NCBI GenBank assembly: GCA_964057225.1 | Contig: OZ059898.1 | Coordinates: 6,696,001-6,760,000 of the forward strand | DNA from: Auanema rhodensis | Taxonomy: Eukaryota; Nematoda; Chromadorea; Rhabditida; Rhabditidae | Direction of reading: 5' to 3' | DNA length: 64,000 nt | Shown here: positions 37,401 through 52,400 of the stretch, one piece after another | Position numbering within the stretch: position 1 is the stretch's first letter | How the letters are laid out: each line of letters opens with the position of its first letter | Translations under genes and position numbers: made by a program | Notes under the pieces: model-generated | The model's input: the letters and a program-made list of their open reading frames with translations, nothing else | Told to the model about the DNA's origin: nothing | Database searches by the model: none

Positions 37401-40400
37401 AATAGAAAGCTTCATGGCAAATTTTATTAAAACAATCAGATTCTACAGTCTTTTTTACCCAAGTTGTGTATATTCTTAATTTAATAAATTCTATGCTTGA
37501 GGAGAAAAAGGAAGAATCACCGGTCCCATCGTGTACACAGCCTGAACTTTTTTGTGAACATTCTTGTGGATGAGCTCGGTATAAACCATTTTTATAGAAA
37601 ATAGAAAGCTTCATGGCAAATTTTATTAAAACAATCAGATTCTACAGTCTTTTTTACCCAAGTTGTGTATATTCTTAATTTAATAAATTCTATGCTTGAG
37701 GAGAAAAAGGAAGAATCACCGGTCCCATCGTGTACACAGCCTGAACTTTTTTGTGAACATTCTTGTGGATGAGCTCGGTATAAACCATTTTTATAGAAAA
37801 TAGAAAGCTTCATGGCAAATTTTATTAAAACAATCAGATTCTACAGTCTTTTTTACCCAAGTTGTGTATATTCTTAATTTAATAAATTCTATGCTTGAGG
37901 AGAAAAAGGAAGAATCACCGGTCCCATCGTGTACACAGCCTGAACTTTTTTGTGAACATTCTTGTGGATGAGCTCGGTATAAACCATTTTTACAGAAAAT
38001 AGAAAGCTCCATGGCAAATTTTATTAAAACAATCAGTTTCTACAGTCTTTTTTACCCAAGTTGTGTATATTCTTAATTTAATAAATTCTATGCTTGAGGA
38101 GAAAAAGGAAGAATCACCGGTCCCATCGTGTACACAGCCTGAACTTTTTTGTGAACATTCTTGTGGATGAGCTCGGTATAAACCATTTTTACAGAAAATA
38201 GAAAGCTTCATGGCAAATTTTATTAAAACAATCAGATTCTACAGTCTTTTTTACCCAAGTTGTGTATATTCTTAATTTAATAAATTCTATGCTTGAGGAG
38301 AAAAAGGAAGAATCACCGGTCCCATCGTGTACACAGCCTGAACTTTTTTGTGAACATTCTTGTGGATGAGCTCGGTATAAACCATTTTTACAGAAAATAG
38401 AAAGCTCCATGGCAAATTTTATTAAAACAATCAGATTCTACAGTCTTTTTTACCCAAGTTGTGTATATTCTTAATTTAATAAATTCTATGCTTGAGGAGA
38501 AAAAGGAAGAATCACCGGTCCCATCGTGTACACAGCCTGAACTTTTTTGTGAACATTCTTGTGGATGAGCTCGGTATAAACCATTTTTACAGAAAATAGA
38601 AAGCTCCATGGCAAATTTTATCAAAACAATCAGATTCTACAGTCTTTTTTACCCAAGTTGTGTATATTCTTAATTTAATAAATTCTATGATTGAGGAGAA
38701 AAAGGAAGAATCACCGGTCCCATCGTGTACACAGCCTGAACTTTTTTGTGAACATTCTTGTGGATGAGCTCGGTATAAACCATTTTTACAGAAAATAGAA
38801 AGCTCCATGGCAAATTTTATTAAAACAATCAGATTCTACAGTCTTTTTTACCCAAGTTGTGTATATTCTTAATTTAATAAATTCTATGATTGAGGAGAAA
38901 AAGGAAGAATCACCGGTCCCATCGTGTACACAGCCTGAACTTTTTTGTGAACATTCTTGTGGATGAGCTCGGTATAAACCATTTTTACAGAAAATAGAAA
39001 GCTCCATGGCAAATTTTATCAAAACAATCAGATTCTACAGTCTTTTTTACCCAAGTTGTGTATATTCTTAATTTAATAAATTCTATGATTGAGGAGAAAA
39101 AGGAAGAATCACCGGTCCCATCGTGTACACAGCCTGAACTTTTTTGTGAACATTCTTGTGGATGAGCTCGGTATAAACCATTTTTACAGAAAATAGAAAG
39201 CTCCATGGCAAATTTTATTAAAACAATCAGATTCTACAGTCTTTTTTACCCAAGTTGTGTATATTCTTAATTTAATAAATTCTATGATTGAGGAGAAAAA
39301 GGAAGAATCACCGGTCCCATCGTGTACACAGCCTGAACTTTTTTGTGAACATTCTTGTGGATGAGCTCGGTATAAACCATTTTTACAGAAAATAGAAAGC
39401 TCCATGGCAAATTTTATCAAAACAATCAGATTCTACAGTCTTTTTTACCCAAGTTGTGTATATTCTTAATTTAATAAATTCTATGATTGAGGAGAAAAAG
39501 GAAGAATCACCGGTCCCATCGTGTACACAGCCTGAACTTTTTTGTGAACATTCTTGTGGATGAGCTCGGTATAAACCATTTTTACAGAAAATAGAAAGCT
39601 CCATGGCAAATTTTATCAAAACAATCAGATTCTACAGTCTTTTTTACCCAAGTTGTGTATATTCTTAATTTAATAAATTCTATGATTGAGGAGAAAAAGG
39701 AAGAATCACCGGTCCCATCGTGTACACAGCCTGAACTTTTTTGTGAACATTCTTGTGGATGAGCTCGGTATAAACCATTTTTACAGAAAATAGAAAGCTC
39801 CATGGCAAATTTCATCAAAACAATCAGATTCTACAGTCTTTTTTACCCAAGTTGTGTATATTCTTAATTTAATAAATTCTATGATTGAGGAGAAAAAGGA
39901 AGAATCACCGGTCCCATCGTGTACACAGCCTGAACTTTTTTGTGAACATTCTTGTGGATGAGCTCGGTATAAACCATTTTTATAGAAAATAGAAAGCTTC
40001 ATGGCAAATTTTATTAAAACAATCAGATTCTACAGTCTTTTTTACCCAAGTTGTGTATATTCTTAATTTAATAAATTCTATGCTTGAGGAGAAAAAGGAA
40101 GAATCACCGGTCCCATCGTGTACACAGCCTGAACTTTTTTGTGAACATTCTTGTGGATGAGCTCGGTATAAACCATTTTAACAGAAAATAGAAAGCTCCA
40201 TGGCAAATTTTATCAAAACAATCAGTTTCTACAGTCTTTCTTACCCAAGTTGTGTATATTCTTAATTTAATAAATTCTATGATTGAGGAGAAAAAGGAAG
40301 AATCACCGGTCCCATCGTGTACACAGCCTGAACTTTTTTGTGAACATTCTTGTGGATGAGCTCGGTATAAACCATTTTCACAGAAAATAGAAAGCTCCAT

Positions 40401-43400
40401 GGCAAATTTTATCAAAACAATCAGATTCTACAGTCTTTTTTACCCAAGTTGTGTATATTCTTAATTTAATAAATTCTATGATTGAGGAGAAAAAGGAAGA
40501 ATCACCGGTCCCATCGTGTACACAGCCTGAACTTTTTTGTGAACATTCTTGTGGATGAGCTCGGTATAAACCATTTTTACAGAAAATAGAAAGCTCCATG
40601 GCAAATTTTATTAAAACAATCAGTTTCTACAGTCTTTCTTACCCAAGTTGTGTATATTCTTAATTTAATAAATTCTATGCTTGAGGAGAAAAAGGAAGAA
40701 TCACCGGTCCCATCGTGTACACAGCCTGAACTTTTTTGTGAACATTCTTGTGGATGAGCTCGGTATAAACCATTTTTACAGAAAATAGAAAGCTCCATGG
40801 CAAATTTTATTAAAACAATCAGATTCTACAGTCTTTTTTACCCAAGTTGTGTATATTCTTAATTTAATAAATTCTATGATTGAGGAGAAAAAGGAAGAAT
40901 CACCGGTCCCATCGTGTACACAGCCTGAACTTTTTTGTGAACATTCTTGTGGATGAGCTCGGTATAAACCATTTTTACAGAAAATAGAAAGCTCCATGGC
41001 AAATTTTATTAAAACAATCAGATTCTACAGTCTTTTTTACCCAAGTTGTGTATATTCTTAATTTAATAAATTCTATGCTTGAGGAGAAAAAGGAAGAATC
41101 ACCGGTCCCATCGTGTACACAGCCTGAACTTTTTTGTGAACATTCTTGTGGATGAGCTCGGTATAAACCATTTTTACAGAAAATAGAAAGCTCCATGGCA
41201 AATTTTATTAAAACAATCAGTTTCTACAGTCTTTCTTACCCAAGTTGTGTATATTCTTAATTTAATAAATTCTATGATTGAGGAGAAAAAGGAAGAATCA
41301 CCGGTCCCATCGTGTACACAGCCTGAACTTTTTTGTGAACATTCTTGTGGATGAGCTCGGTATAAACCATTTTTACAGAAAATAGAAAGCTCCATGGCAA
41401 ATTTTATTAAAACAATCAGATTCTACAGTCTTTTTTACCCAAGTTGTGTATATTCTTAATTTAATAAATTCTATGATTGAGGAGAAAAAGGAAGAATCAC
41501 CGGTCCCATCGTGTACACAGCCTGAACTTTTTTGTGAACATTCTTGTGGATGAGCTCGGTATAAACCATTTTTACAGAAAATAGAAAGCTCCATGGCAAA
41601 TTTTATCAAAACAATCAGATTCTACAGTCTTTTTTACCCAAGTTGTGTATATTCTTAATTTAATAAATTCTATGATTGAGGAGAAAAAGGAAGAATCACC
41701 GGTCCCATCGTGTACACAGCCTGAACTTTTTTGTGAACATTCTTGTGGATGAGCTCGGTATAAACCATTTTTACAGAAAATAGAAAGCTCCATGGCAAAT
41801 TTTATCAAAACAATCAGATTCTACAGTCTTTTTTACCCAAGTTGTGTATATTCTTAATTTAATAAATTCTATGATTGAGGAGAAAAAGGAAGAATCACCG
41901 GTCCCATCGTGTACACAGCCTGAACTTTTTTGTGAACATTCTTGTGGATGAGCTCGGTATAAACCAATTTTACAGAAAATAGAAAGCTTCATGGCAAATT
42001 TTATTAAAACAATCAGATTCTACAGTCTTTTTTACCCAAGTTGTGTATATTCTTAATTTAATAAATTCTATGCTTGAGGAGAAAAAGGAAGAATCACCGG
42101 TCCCATCGTGTACACAGCCTGAACTTTTTTGTGAACATTCTTGTGGATGAGCTCGGTATAAACCATTTTTACAGAAAATAGAAAGCTCCATGGCAAATTT
42201 TATTAAAACAATCAGTTTCTACAGTCTTTTTTACTCAAGTTGTGTATATTCTTAATTTAATAAATTCTATGATTGAGGAGAAAAAGGAAGAATCACCGGT
42301 CCCATCGTGTACACAGCCTGAACTTTTTTGTGAACATTCTTGTGGATGAGCTCGGTATAAACCATTTTTATAGAAAATAGAAAGCTCCATGGCAAATTTT
42401 ATTAAAACAATCAGTTTCTACAGTCTTTTTTACCCAAGTTGTGTATATTCTTAATTTAATAAATTCTATGATTGAGGAGAAAAAGGAAGAATCACCGGTC
42501 CCATCGTGTACACAGCCTGAACTTTTTTGTGAACATTCTTGTGGATGAGCTCGGTATAAACCATTTTTACAGAAAATAGAAAGCTCCATGGCAAATTTTA
42601 TTAAAACAATCAGTTTCTACAGTCTTTTTTACCCAAGTTGTGTATATTCTTAATTTAATAAATTCTATGATTGAGGAGAAAAAGGAAGAATCACCGGTCC
42701 CATCGTGTACACAGCCTGAACTTTTTTGTGAACATTCTTGTGGATGGGCTCGGTATAAACCATTTTTACAGAAAATAGAAAGCTCCATGGCAAATTTTAT
42801 TAAAACAATCAGTTTCTACAGTCTTTTTTACCCAAGTTGTGTATATTCTTAATTTAATAAATTCTATGATTGAGGAGAAAAAGGAAGAATCACCGGTCCC
42901 ATCGTGTACACAGCCTGAACTTTTTTGTGAACATTCTTGTGGATGGGCTCGGTATAAACCATTTTTATAGAAAATAGAAAGCTCCATGGCAAATTTTATT
43001 AAAACAATCAGATTCTACAGTCTTTTTTACCCAAGTTGTGTATATTCTTAATTTAATAAATTCTATGATCGAGGAGAAAAAGGAAGAATCACCGGTCCCA
43101 TCGTGTACACAGCCTGAACTTTTTTGTGAACATTCTTGTGGATGAGCTCGGTATAAACCATTTTTACAGAAAATAGAAAGCTCCATGGCAAATTTTATTA
43201 AAACAATCAGATTCTACAGTCTTTTTTACCCAAGTTGTGTATATTCTTAATTTAATAAATTCTATGATTGAGGAGAAAAAGGAAGAATCACCGGTCCCAT
43301 CGTGTACACAGCCTGAACTTTTTTGTGAACATTCTTGTGGATGAGCTCGGTATAAACCATTTTTACAGAAAATAGAAAGCTCCATGGCAAATTTTATCAA

Positions 43401-46400
43401 AACAATCAGATTCTACAGTCTTTTTTACCCAAGTTGTGTATATTCTTAATTTAATAAATTCTATGATTGAGGAGAAAAAGGAAGAATCACCGGTCCCATC
43501 GTGTACACAGCCTGAACTTTTTTGTGAACATTCTTGTGGATGAGCTCGGTATAAACCATTTTTACAGAAAATAGAAAGCTCCATGGCAAATTTTATTAAA
43601 ACAATCAGATTCTACAGTCTTTTTTACTCAAGTTGTGTATATTCTTAATTTAATAAATTCTATGATTGAGGAGAAAAAGGAAGAATCACCGGTCCCATCG
43701 TGTACACAGCCTGAACTTTTTTGTGAACATTCTTGTGGATGGGCTCGGTATAAACCATTTTTACAGAAAATAGAAAGCTCCATGGCAAATTTTATTAAAA
43801 CAATCAGATTCTACAGTCTTTTTTACTCAAGTTGTGTATATTCTTAATTTAATAAATTCTATGATTGAGGAGAAAAAGGAAGAATCACCGGTCCCATCGT
43901 GTACACAGCCTGAACTTTTTTGTGAACATTCTTGTGGATGAGCTCGGTATAAACCATTTTTACAGAAAATAGAAAGCTCCATGGCAAATTTTATTAAAAC
44001 AATCAGATTCTACAGTCTTTTTTACTCAAGTTGTGTATATTCTTAATTTAATAAATTCTATGATTGAGGAGAAAAAGGAAGAATCACCGGTCCCATCGTG
44101 TACACAGCCTGAACTTTTTTGTGAACATTCTTGTGGATGGGCTCGGTATAAACCATTTTTACAGAAAATAGAAAGCTCCATGGCAAATTTTATTAAAACA
44201 ATCAGATTCTACAGTCTTTTTTACTCAAGTTGTGTATATTCTTAATTTAATAAATTCTATGATTGAGGAGAAAAAGGAAGAATCACCGGTCCCATCGTGT
44301 ACACAGCCTGAACTTTTTTGTGAACATTCTTGTGGATGAGCTCGGTATAAACCATTTTTACAGAAAATAGAAAGCTCCATGGCAAATTTTATTAAAACAA
44401 TCAGATTCTACAGTCTTTTTTACTCAAGTTGTGTATATTCTTAATTTAATAAATTCTATGATTGAGGAGAAAAAGGAAGAATCACCGGTCCCATCGTGTA
44501 CACAGCCTGAACTTTTTTGTGAACATTCTTGTGGATGAGCTCGGTATAAACCATTTTTACAGAAAATAGAAAGCTCCATGGCAAATTTTATTAAAACAAT
44601 CAGATTCTACAGTCTTTTTTACTCAAGTTGTGTATATTCTTAATTTAATAAATTCTATGATTGAGGAGAAAAAGGAAGAATCACCGGTCCCATCGTGTAC
44701 ACAGCCTGAACTTTTTTGTGAACATTCTTGTGGATGAGCTCGGTATAAACCATTTTTACAGAAAATAGAAAGCTCCATGGCAAATTTTATTAAAACAATC
44801 AGATTCTACAGTCTTTTTTACTCAAGTTGTGTATATTCTTAATTTAATAAATTCTATGATTGAGGAGAAAAAGGAAGAATCACCGGTCCCATCGTGTACA
44901 CAGCCTGAACTTTTTTGTGAACATTCTTGTGGATGGGCTCGGTATAAACCATTTTTACAGAAAATAGAAAGCTCCATGGCAAATTTTATTAAAACAATCA
45001 GATTCTACAGTCTTTTTTACTCAAGTTGTGTATATTCTTAATTTAATAAATTCTATGATTGAGGAGAAAAAGGAAGAATCACCGGTCCCATCGTGTACAC
45101 AGCCTGAACTTTTTTGTGAACATTCTTGTGGATGAGCTCGGTATAAACCATTTTTACAGAAAATAGAAAGCTCCATGGCAAATTTTATTAAAACAATCAG
45201 ATTCTACAGTCTTTTTTACTCAAGTTGTGTATATTCTTAATTTAATAAATTCTATGATTGAGGAGAAAAAGGAAGAATCACCGGTCCCATCGTGTACACA
45301 GCCTGAACTTTTTTGTGAACATTCTTGTGGATGAGCTCGGTATAAACCATTTTTACAGAAAATAGAAAGCTCCATGGCAAATTTTATTAAAACAATCAGA
45401 TTCTACAGTCTTTTTTACTCAAGTTGTGTATATTCTTAATTTAATAAATTCTATGATTGAGGAGAAAAAGGAAGAATCACCGGTCCCATCGTGTACACAG
45501 CCTGAACTTTTTTGTGAACATTCTTGTGGATGGGCTCGGTATAAACCATTTTTACAGAAAATAGAAAGCTCCATGGCAAATTTTATTAAAACAATCAGAT
45601 TCTACAGTCTTTTTTACTCAAGTTGTGTATATTCTTAATTTAATAAATTCTATGATTGAGGAGAAAAAGGAAGAATCACCGGTCCCATCGTGTACACAGC
45701 CTGAACTTTTTTGTGAACATTCTTGTGGATGAGCTCGGTATAAACCATTTTTACAGAAAATAGAAAGCTCCATGGCAAATTTTATTAAAACAATCAGATT
45801 CTACAGTCTTTTTTACTCAAGTTGTGTATATTCTTAATTTAATAAATTCTATGATTGAGGAGAAAAAGGAAGAATCACCGGTCCCATCGTGTACACAGCC
45901 TGAACTTTTTTGTGAACATTCTTGTGGATGGGCTCGGTATAAACCATTTTTACAGAAAATAGAAAGCTCCATGGCAAATTTTATTAAAACAATCAGATTC
46001 TACAGTCTTTTTTACTCAAGTTGTGTATATTCTTAATTTAATAAATTCTATGATTGAGGAGAAAAAGGAAGAATCACCGGTCCCATCGTGTACACAGCCT
46101 GAACTTTTTTGTGAACATTCTTGTGGATGAGCTCGGTATAAACCATTTTTACAGAAAATAGAAAGCTCCATGGCAAATTTTATTAAAACAATCAGATTCT
46201 ACAGTCTTTTTTACTCAAGTTGTGTATATTCTTAATTTAATAAATTCTATGATTGAGGAGAAAAAGGAAGAATCACCGGTCCCATCGTGTACACAGCCTG
46301 AACTTTTTTGTGAACATTCTTGTGGATGGGCTCGGTATAAACCATTTTTACAGAAAATAGAAAGCTCCATGGCAAATTTTATTAAAACAATCAGATTCTA

Positions 46401-49400
46401 CAGTCTTTTTTACTCAAGTTGTGTATATTCTTAATTTAATAAATTCTATGATTGAGGAGAAAAAGGAAGAATCACCGGTCCCATCGTGTACACAGCCTGA
46501 ACTTTTTTGTGAACATTCTTGTGGATGAGCTCGGTATAAACCATTTTTACAGAAAATAGAAAGCTCCATGGCAAATTTTATTAAAACAATCAGTTTCTAC
46601 AGTCTTTTTTACCCAAGTTGTGTATATTCTTAATTTAATAAATTCTATGATTGAGGAGAAAAAGGAAGAATCACCGGTCCCATCGTGTACACAGCCTGAA
46701 CTTTTTTGTGAACATTCTTGTGGATGAGCTCGGTATAAACCATTTTTACAGAAAATAGAAAGCTTCATGGCAAATTTTATTAAAACAATCAGATTCTACA
46801 GTCTTTTTTACCCAAGTTGTGTATATTCTTAATTTAATAAATTCTATGATTGAGGAGAAAAAGGAAGAATCACCGGTCCCATCGTGTACACAGCCTGAAC
46901 TTTTTTGTGAACATTCTTGTGGATGAGCTCGGTATAAACCATTTTTACAGAAAATAGAAAGCTCCATGGCAAATTTTATTAAAACAATCAGTTTCTACAG
47001 TCTTTTTTACCCAAGTTGTGTATATTCTTAATTTAATAAATTCTATGATTGAGGAGAAAAAGGAAGAATCACCGGTCCCATCGTGTACACAGCCTGAACT
47101 TTTTTGTGAACATTCTTGTGGATGAGCTCGGTATAAACCATTTTTACAGAAAATAGAAAGCTCCATGGCAAATTTTATTAAAACAATCAGTTTCTACAGT
47201 CTTTTTTACCCAAGTTGTGTATATTCTTAATTTAATAAATTCTATGATTGAGGAGAAAAAGGAAGAATCACCGGTCCCATCGTGTACACAGCCTGAACTT
47301 TTTTGTGAACATTCTTGTGGATGAGCTCGGTATAAACCATTTTTACAGAAAATAGAAAGCTCCATGGCAAATTTTATCAAAACAATCAGATTCTACAGTC
47401 TTTTTTACCCAAGTTGTGTATATTCTTAATTTAATAAATTCTATGATTGAGGAGAAAAAGGAAGAATCACCGGTCCCATCGTGTACACAGCCTGAACTTT
47501 TTTGTGAACATTCTTGTGGATGGGCTCGGTATAAACCATTTTTACAGAAAATAGAAAGCTCCATGGCAAATTTTATTAAAACAATCAGATTCTACAGTCT
47601 TTTTTACTCAAGTTGTGTATATTCTTAATTTAATAAATTCTATGATTGAGGAGAAAAAGGAAGAATCACCGGTCCCATCGTGTACACAGCCTGAACTTTT
47701 TTGTGAACATTCTTGTGGATGGGCTCGGTATAAACCATTTTTATAGAAAATAGAAAGCTCCATGGCAAATTTTATTGAAACAATCAGATTCTACAGTCTT
47801 TTTTACCCAAGTTGTGTATATTCTTAATTTAATAAATTCTATGCTTGAGGAGAAAAAGGAAGAATCACCGGTCCCATCGTGTACACAGCCTGAACTTTTT
47901 TGTGAACATTCTTGTGGATGAGCTCGGTATAAACCATTTTTACAGAAAATAGAAAGCTCCATGGCAAATTTTATTAAAACAATCAGTTTCTACAGTCTTT
48001 TTTACCCAAGTTGTGTATATTCTTAATTTAATAAATTCTATGATTGAGGAGAAAAAGGAAGAATCACCGGTCCCATCGTGTACACAGCCTGAACTTTTTT
48101 GTGAACATTCTTGTGGATGAGCTCGGTATAAACCATTTTTACAGAAAATAGAAAGCTTCATGGCAAATTTTATTAAAACAATCAGATTCTACAGTCTTTT
48201 TTACCCAAGTTGTGTATATTCTTAATTTAATAAATTCTATGATTGAGGAGAAAAAGGAAGAATCACCGGTCCCATCGTGTACACAGCCTGAACTTTTTTG
48301 TGAACATTCTTGTGGATGAGCTCGGTATAAACCATTTTTACAGAAAATAGAAAGCTTCATGGCAAATTTTATTAAAACAATCAGATTCTACAGTCTTTTT
48401 TACCCAAGTTGTGTATATTCTTAATTTAATAAATTCTATGATTGAGGAGAAAAAGGAAGAATCACCGGTCCCATCGTGTACACAGCCTGAACTTTTTTGT
48501 GAACATTCTTGTGGATGAGCTCGGTATAAACCATTTTTACAGAAAATAGAAAGCTTCATGGCAAATTTTATTAAAACAATCAGATTCTACAGTCTTTTTT
48601 ACCCAAGTTGTGTATATTCTTAATTTAATAAATTCTATGATTGAGGAGAAAAAGGAAGAATCACCGGTCCCATCGTGTACACAGCCTGAACTTTTTTGTG
48701 AACATTCTTGTGGATGAGCTCGGTATAAACCATTTTTACAGAAAATAGAAAGCTCCATGGCAAATTTTATTAAAACAATCAGTTTCTACAGTCTTTTTTA
48801 CCCAAGTTGTGTATATTCTTAATTTAATAAATTCTATGATTGAGGAGAAAAAGGAAGAATCACCGGTCCCATCGTGTACACAGCCTGAACTTTTTTGTGA
48901 ACATTCTTGTGGATGAGCTCGGTATAAACCATTTTTACAGAAAATAGAAAGCTCCATGGCAAATTTTATTAAAACAATCAGTTTCTACAGTCTTTTTTAC
49001 CCAAGTTGTGTATATTCTTAGTTTAATAAATTCTATGATTGAGGAGAAAAAGGAAGAATCACCGGTCCCATCGTGTACACAGCCTGAACTTTTTTGTGAA
49101 CATTCTTGTGGATGAGCTCGGTATAAACCATTTTTACAGAAAATAGAAAGCTTCATGGCAAATTTTATTAAAACAATCAGATTCTACAGTCTTTTTTACC
49201 CAAGTTGTGTATATTCTTAATTTAATAAATTCTATGATTGAGGAGAAAAAGGAAGAATCACCGGTCCCATCGTGTACACAGCCTGAACTTTTTTGTGAAC
49301 ATTCTTGTGGATGAGCTCGGTATAAACCATTTTTACAGAAAATAGAAAGCTCCATGGCAAATTTTATCAAAACAATCAGATTCTACAGTCTTTTTTACCC

Positions 49401-52400
49401 AAGTTGTGTATATTCTTAATTTAATAAATTCTATGATTGAGGAGAAAAAGGAAGAATCACCGGTCCCATCGTGTACACAGCCTGAACTTTTTTGTGAACA
49501 TTCTTGTGGATGAGCTCGGTATAAACCATTTTTATAGAAAATAGAAAGCTCCATGGCAAATTTTATTAAAACAATCAGTTTCTACAGTCTTTTTTACCCA
49601 AGTTGTGTATATTCTTAATTTAATAAATTCTATGATTGAGGAGAAAAAGGAAGAATCACCGGTCCCATCGTGTACACAGCCTGAACTTTTTTGTGAACAT
49701 TCTTGTGGATGAGCTCGGTATAAACCATTTTTACAGAAAATAGAAAGCTCCATGGCAAATTTTATCAAAACAATCAGATTCTACAGTCTTTTTTACCCAA
49801 GTTGTGTATATTCTTAATTTAATAAATTCTATGATTGAGGAGAAAAAGGAAGAATCACCGGTCCCATCGTGTACACAGCCTGAACTTTTTTGTGAACATT
49901 CTTGTGGATGAGCTCGGTATAAACCATTTTTACAGAAAATAGAAAGCTCCATGGCAAATTTTATTAAAACAATCAGTTTCTACAGTCTTTTTTACCCAAG
50001 TTGTGTATATTCTTAATTTAATAAATTCTATGATTGAGGAGAAAAAGGAAGAATCACCGGTACCATCGTGTACACAGCCTGAACTTTTTTGTGAACATTC
50101 TTGTGGATGAGCTCGGTATAAACCATTTTTACAGAAAATAGAAAGCTCCATGGCAAATTTTATTAAAACAATCAGTTTCTACAGTCTTTTTTACCCAAGT
50201 TGTGTATATTCTTAATTTAATAAATTCTATGATTGAGGAGAAAAAGGAAGAATCACCGGTACCATCGTGTACACAGCCTGAACTTTTTTGTGAACATTCT
50301 TGTGGATGAGCTCGGTATAAACCATTTTTACAGAAAATAGAAAGCTCCATGGCAAATTTTATTAAAACAATCAGATTCTACAGTCTTTTTTACCCAAGTT
50401 GTGTATATTCTTAATTTAATAAATTCTATGATTGAGGAGAAAAAGGAAGAATCACCGGTACCATCGTGTACACAGCCTGAACTTTTTTGTGAACATTCTT
50501 GTGGATGAGCTCGGTATAAACCATTTTTACAGAAAATAGAAAGCTCCATGGCAAATTTTATTAAAACAATCAGATTCTACAGTCTTTTTTACCCAAGTTG
50601 TGTATATTCTTAATTTAATAAATTCTATGATTGAGGAGAAAAAGGAAGAATCACCGGTACCATCGTGTACACAGCCTGAACTTTTTTGTGAACATTCTTG
50701 TGGATGAGCTCGGTATAAACCATTTTTACAGAAAATAGAAAGCTTCATGGCAAATTTTATTAAAACAATCAGATTCTACAGTCTTTTTTACCCAAGTTGT
50801 GTATATTCTTAATTTAATAAATTCTATGCTTGAGGAGAAAAAGGAAGAATCACCGGTCCCATCGTGTACACAGCCTGAACTTTTTTGTGAACATTCTTGT
50901 GGATGAGCTCGGTATAAACCATTTTTACAGAAAATAGAAAGCTTCATGGCAAATTTTATTAAAACAATCAGATTCTACAGTCTTTTTTACCCAAGTTGTG
51001 TATATTCTTAATTTAATAAATTCTATGCTTGAGGAGAAAAAGGAAGAATCACCGGTCCCATCGTGTACACAGCCTGAACTTTTTTGTGAACATTCTTGTG
51101 GATGAGCTCGGTATAAACCATTTTTATAGAAAATAGAAAGCTCCATGGCAAATTTTATTAAAACAATCAGTTTCTACAGTCTTTTTTACCCAAGTTGTGT
51201 ATATTCTTAATTTAATAAATTCTATGCTTGAGGAGAAAAAGGAAGAATCACCGGTCCCATCGTGTACACAGCCTGAACTTTTTTGTGAACATTCTTGTGG
51301 ATGGGCTCGGTATAAACCATTTTTACAGAAAATAGAAAGCTCCATGGCAAATTTTATTAAAACAATCAGATTCTACAGTCTTTTTTACTCAAGTTGTGTA
51401 TATTCTTAATTTAATAAATTCTATGATTGAGGAGAAAAAGGAAGAATCACCGGTCCCATCGTGTACACAGCCTGAACTTTTTTGTGAACATTCTTGTGGA
51501 TGAGCTCGGTATAAACCATTTTTACAGAAAATAGAAAGCTCCATGGCAAATTTTATTAAAACAATCAGATTCTACAGTCTTTTTTACCCAAGTTGTGTAT
51601 ATTCTTAATTTAATAAATTCTATGATTGAGGAGAAAAAGGAAGAATCACCGGTCCCATCGTGTACACAGCCTGAACTTTTTTGTGAACATTCTTGTGGAT
51701 GAGCTCGGTATAAACCATTTTTACAGAAAATAGAAAGCTCCATGGCAAATTTTATCAAAACAATCAGATTCTACAGTCTTTTTTACCCAAGTTGTGTATA
51801 TTCTTAATTTAATAAATTCTATGATTGAGGAGAAAAAGGAAGAATCACCGGTCCCATCGTGTACACAGCCTGAACTTTTTTGTGAACATTCTTGTGGATG
51901 AGCTCGGTATAAACCATTTTTACAGAAAATAGAAAGCTCCATGGCAAATTTTATTAAAACAATCAGTTTCTACAGTCTTTTTTACTCAAGTTGTGTATAT
52001 TCTTAATTTAATAAATTCTATGATTGAGGAGAAAAAGGAAGAATCACCGGTCCCATCGTGTACACAGCCTGAACTTTTTTGTGAACATTCTTGTGGATGA
52101 GCTCGGTATAAACCATTTTTATAGAAAATAGAAAGCTCCATGGCAAATTTTATTAAAACAATCAGTTTCTACAGTCTTTCTTACCCAAGTTGTGTATATT
52201 CTTAATTTAATAAATTCTATGATTGAGGAGAAAAAGGAAGAATCACCGGTCCCATCGTGTACACAGCCTGAACTTTTTTGTGAACATTCTTGTGGATGAG
52301 CTCGGTATAAACCATTTTTATAGAAAATAGAAAGCTTCATGGCAAATTTTATTAAAACAATCAGATTCTACAGTCTTTTTTACCCAAGTTGTGTATATTC

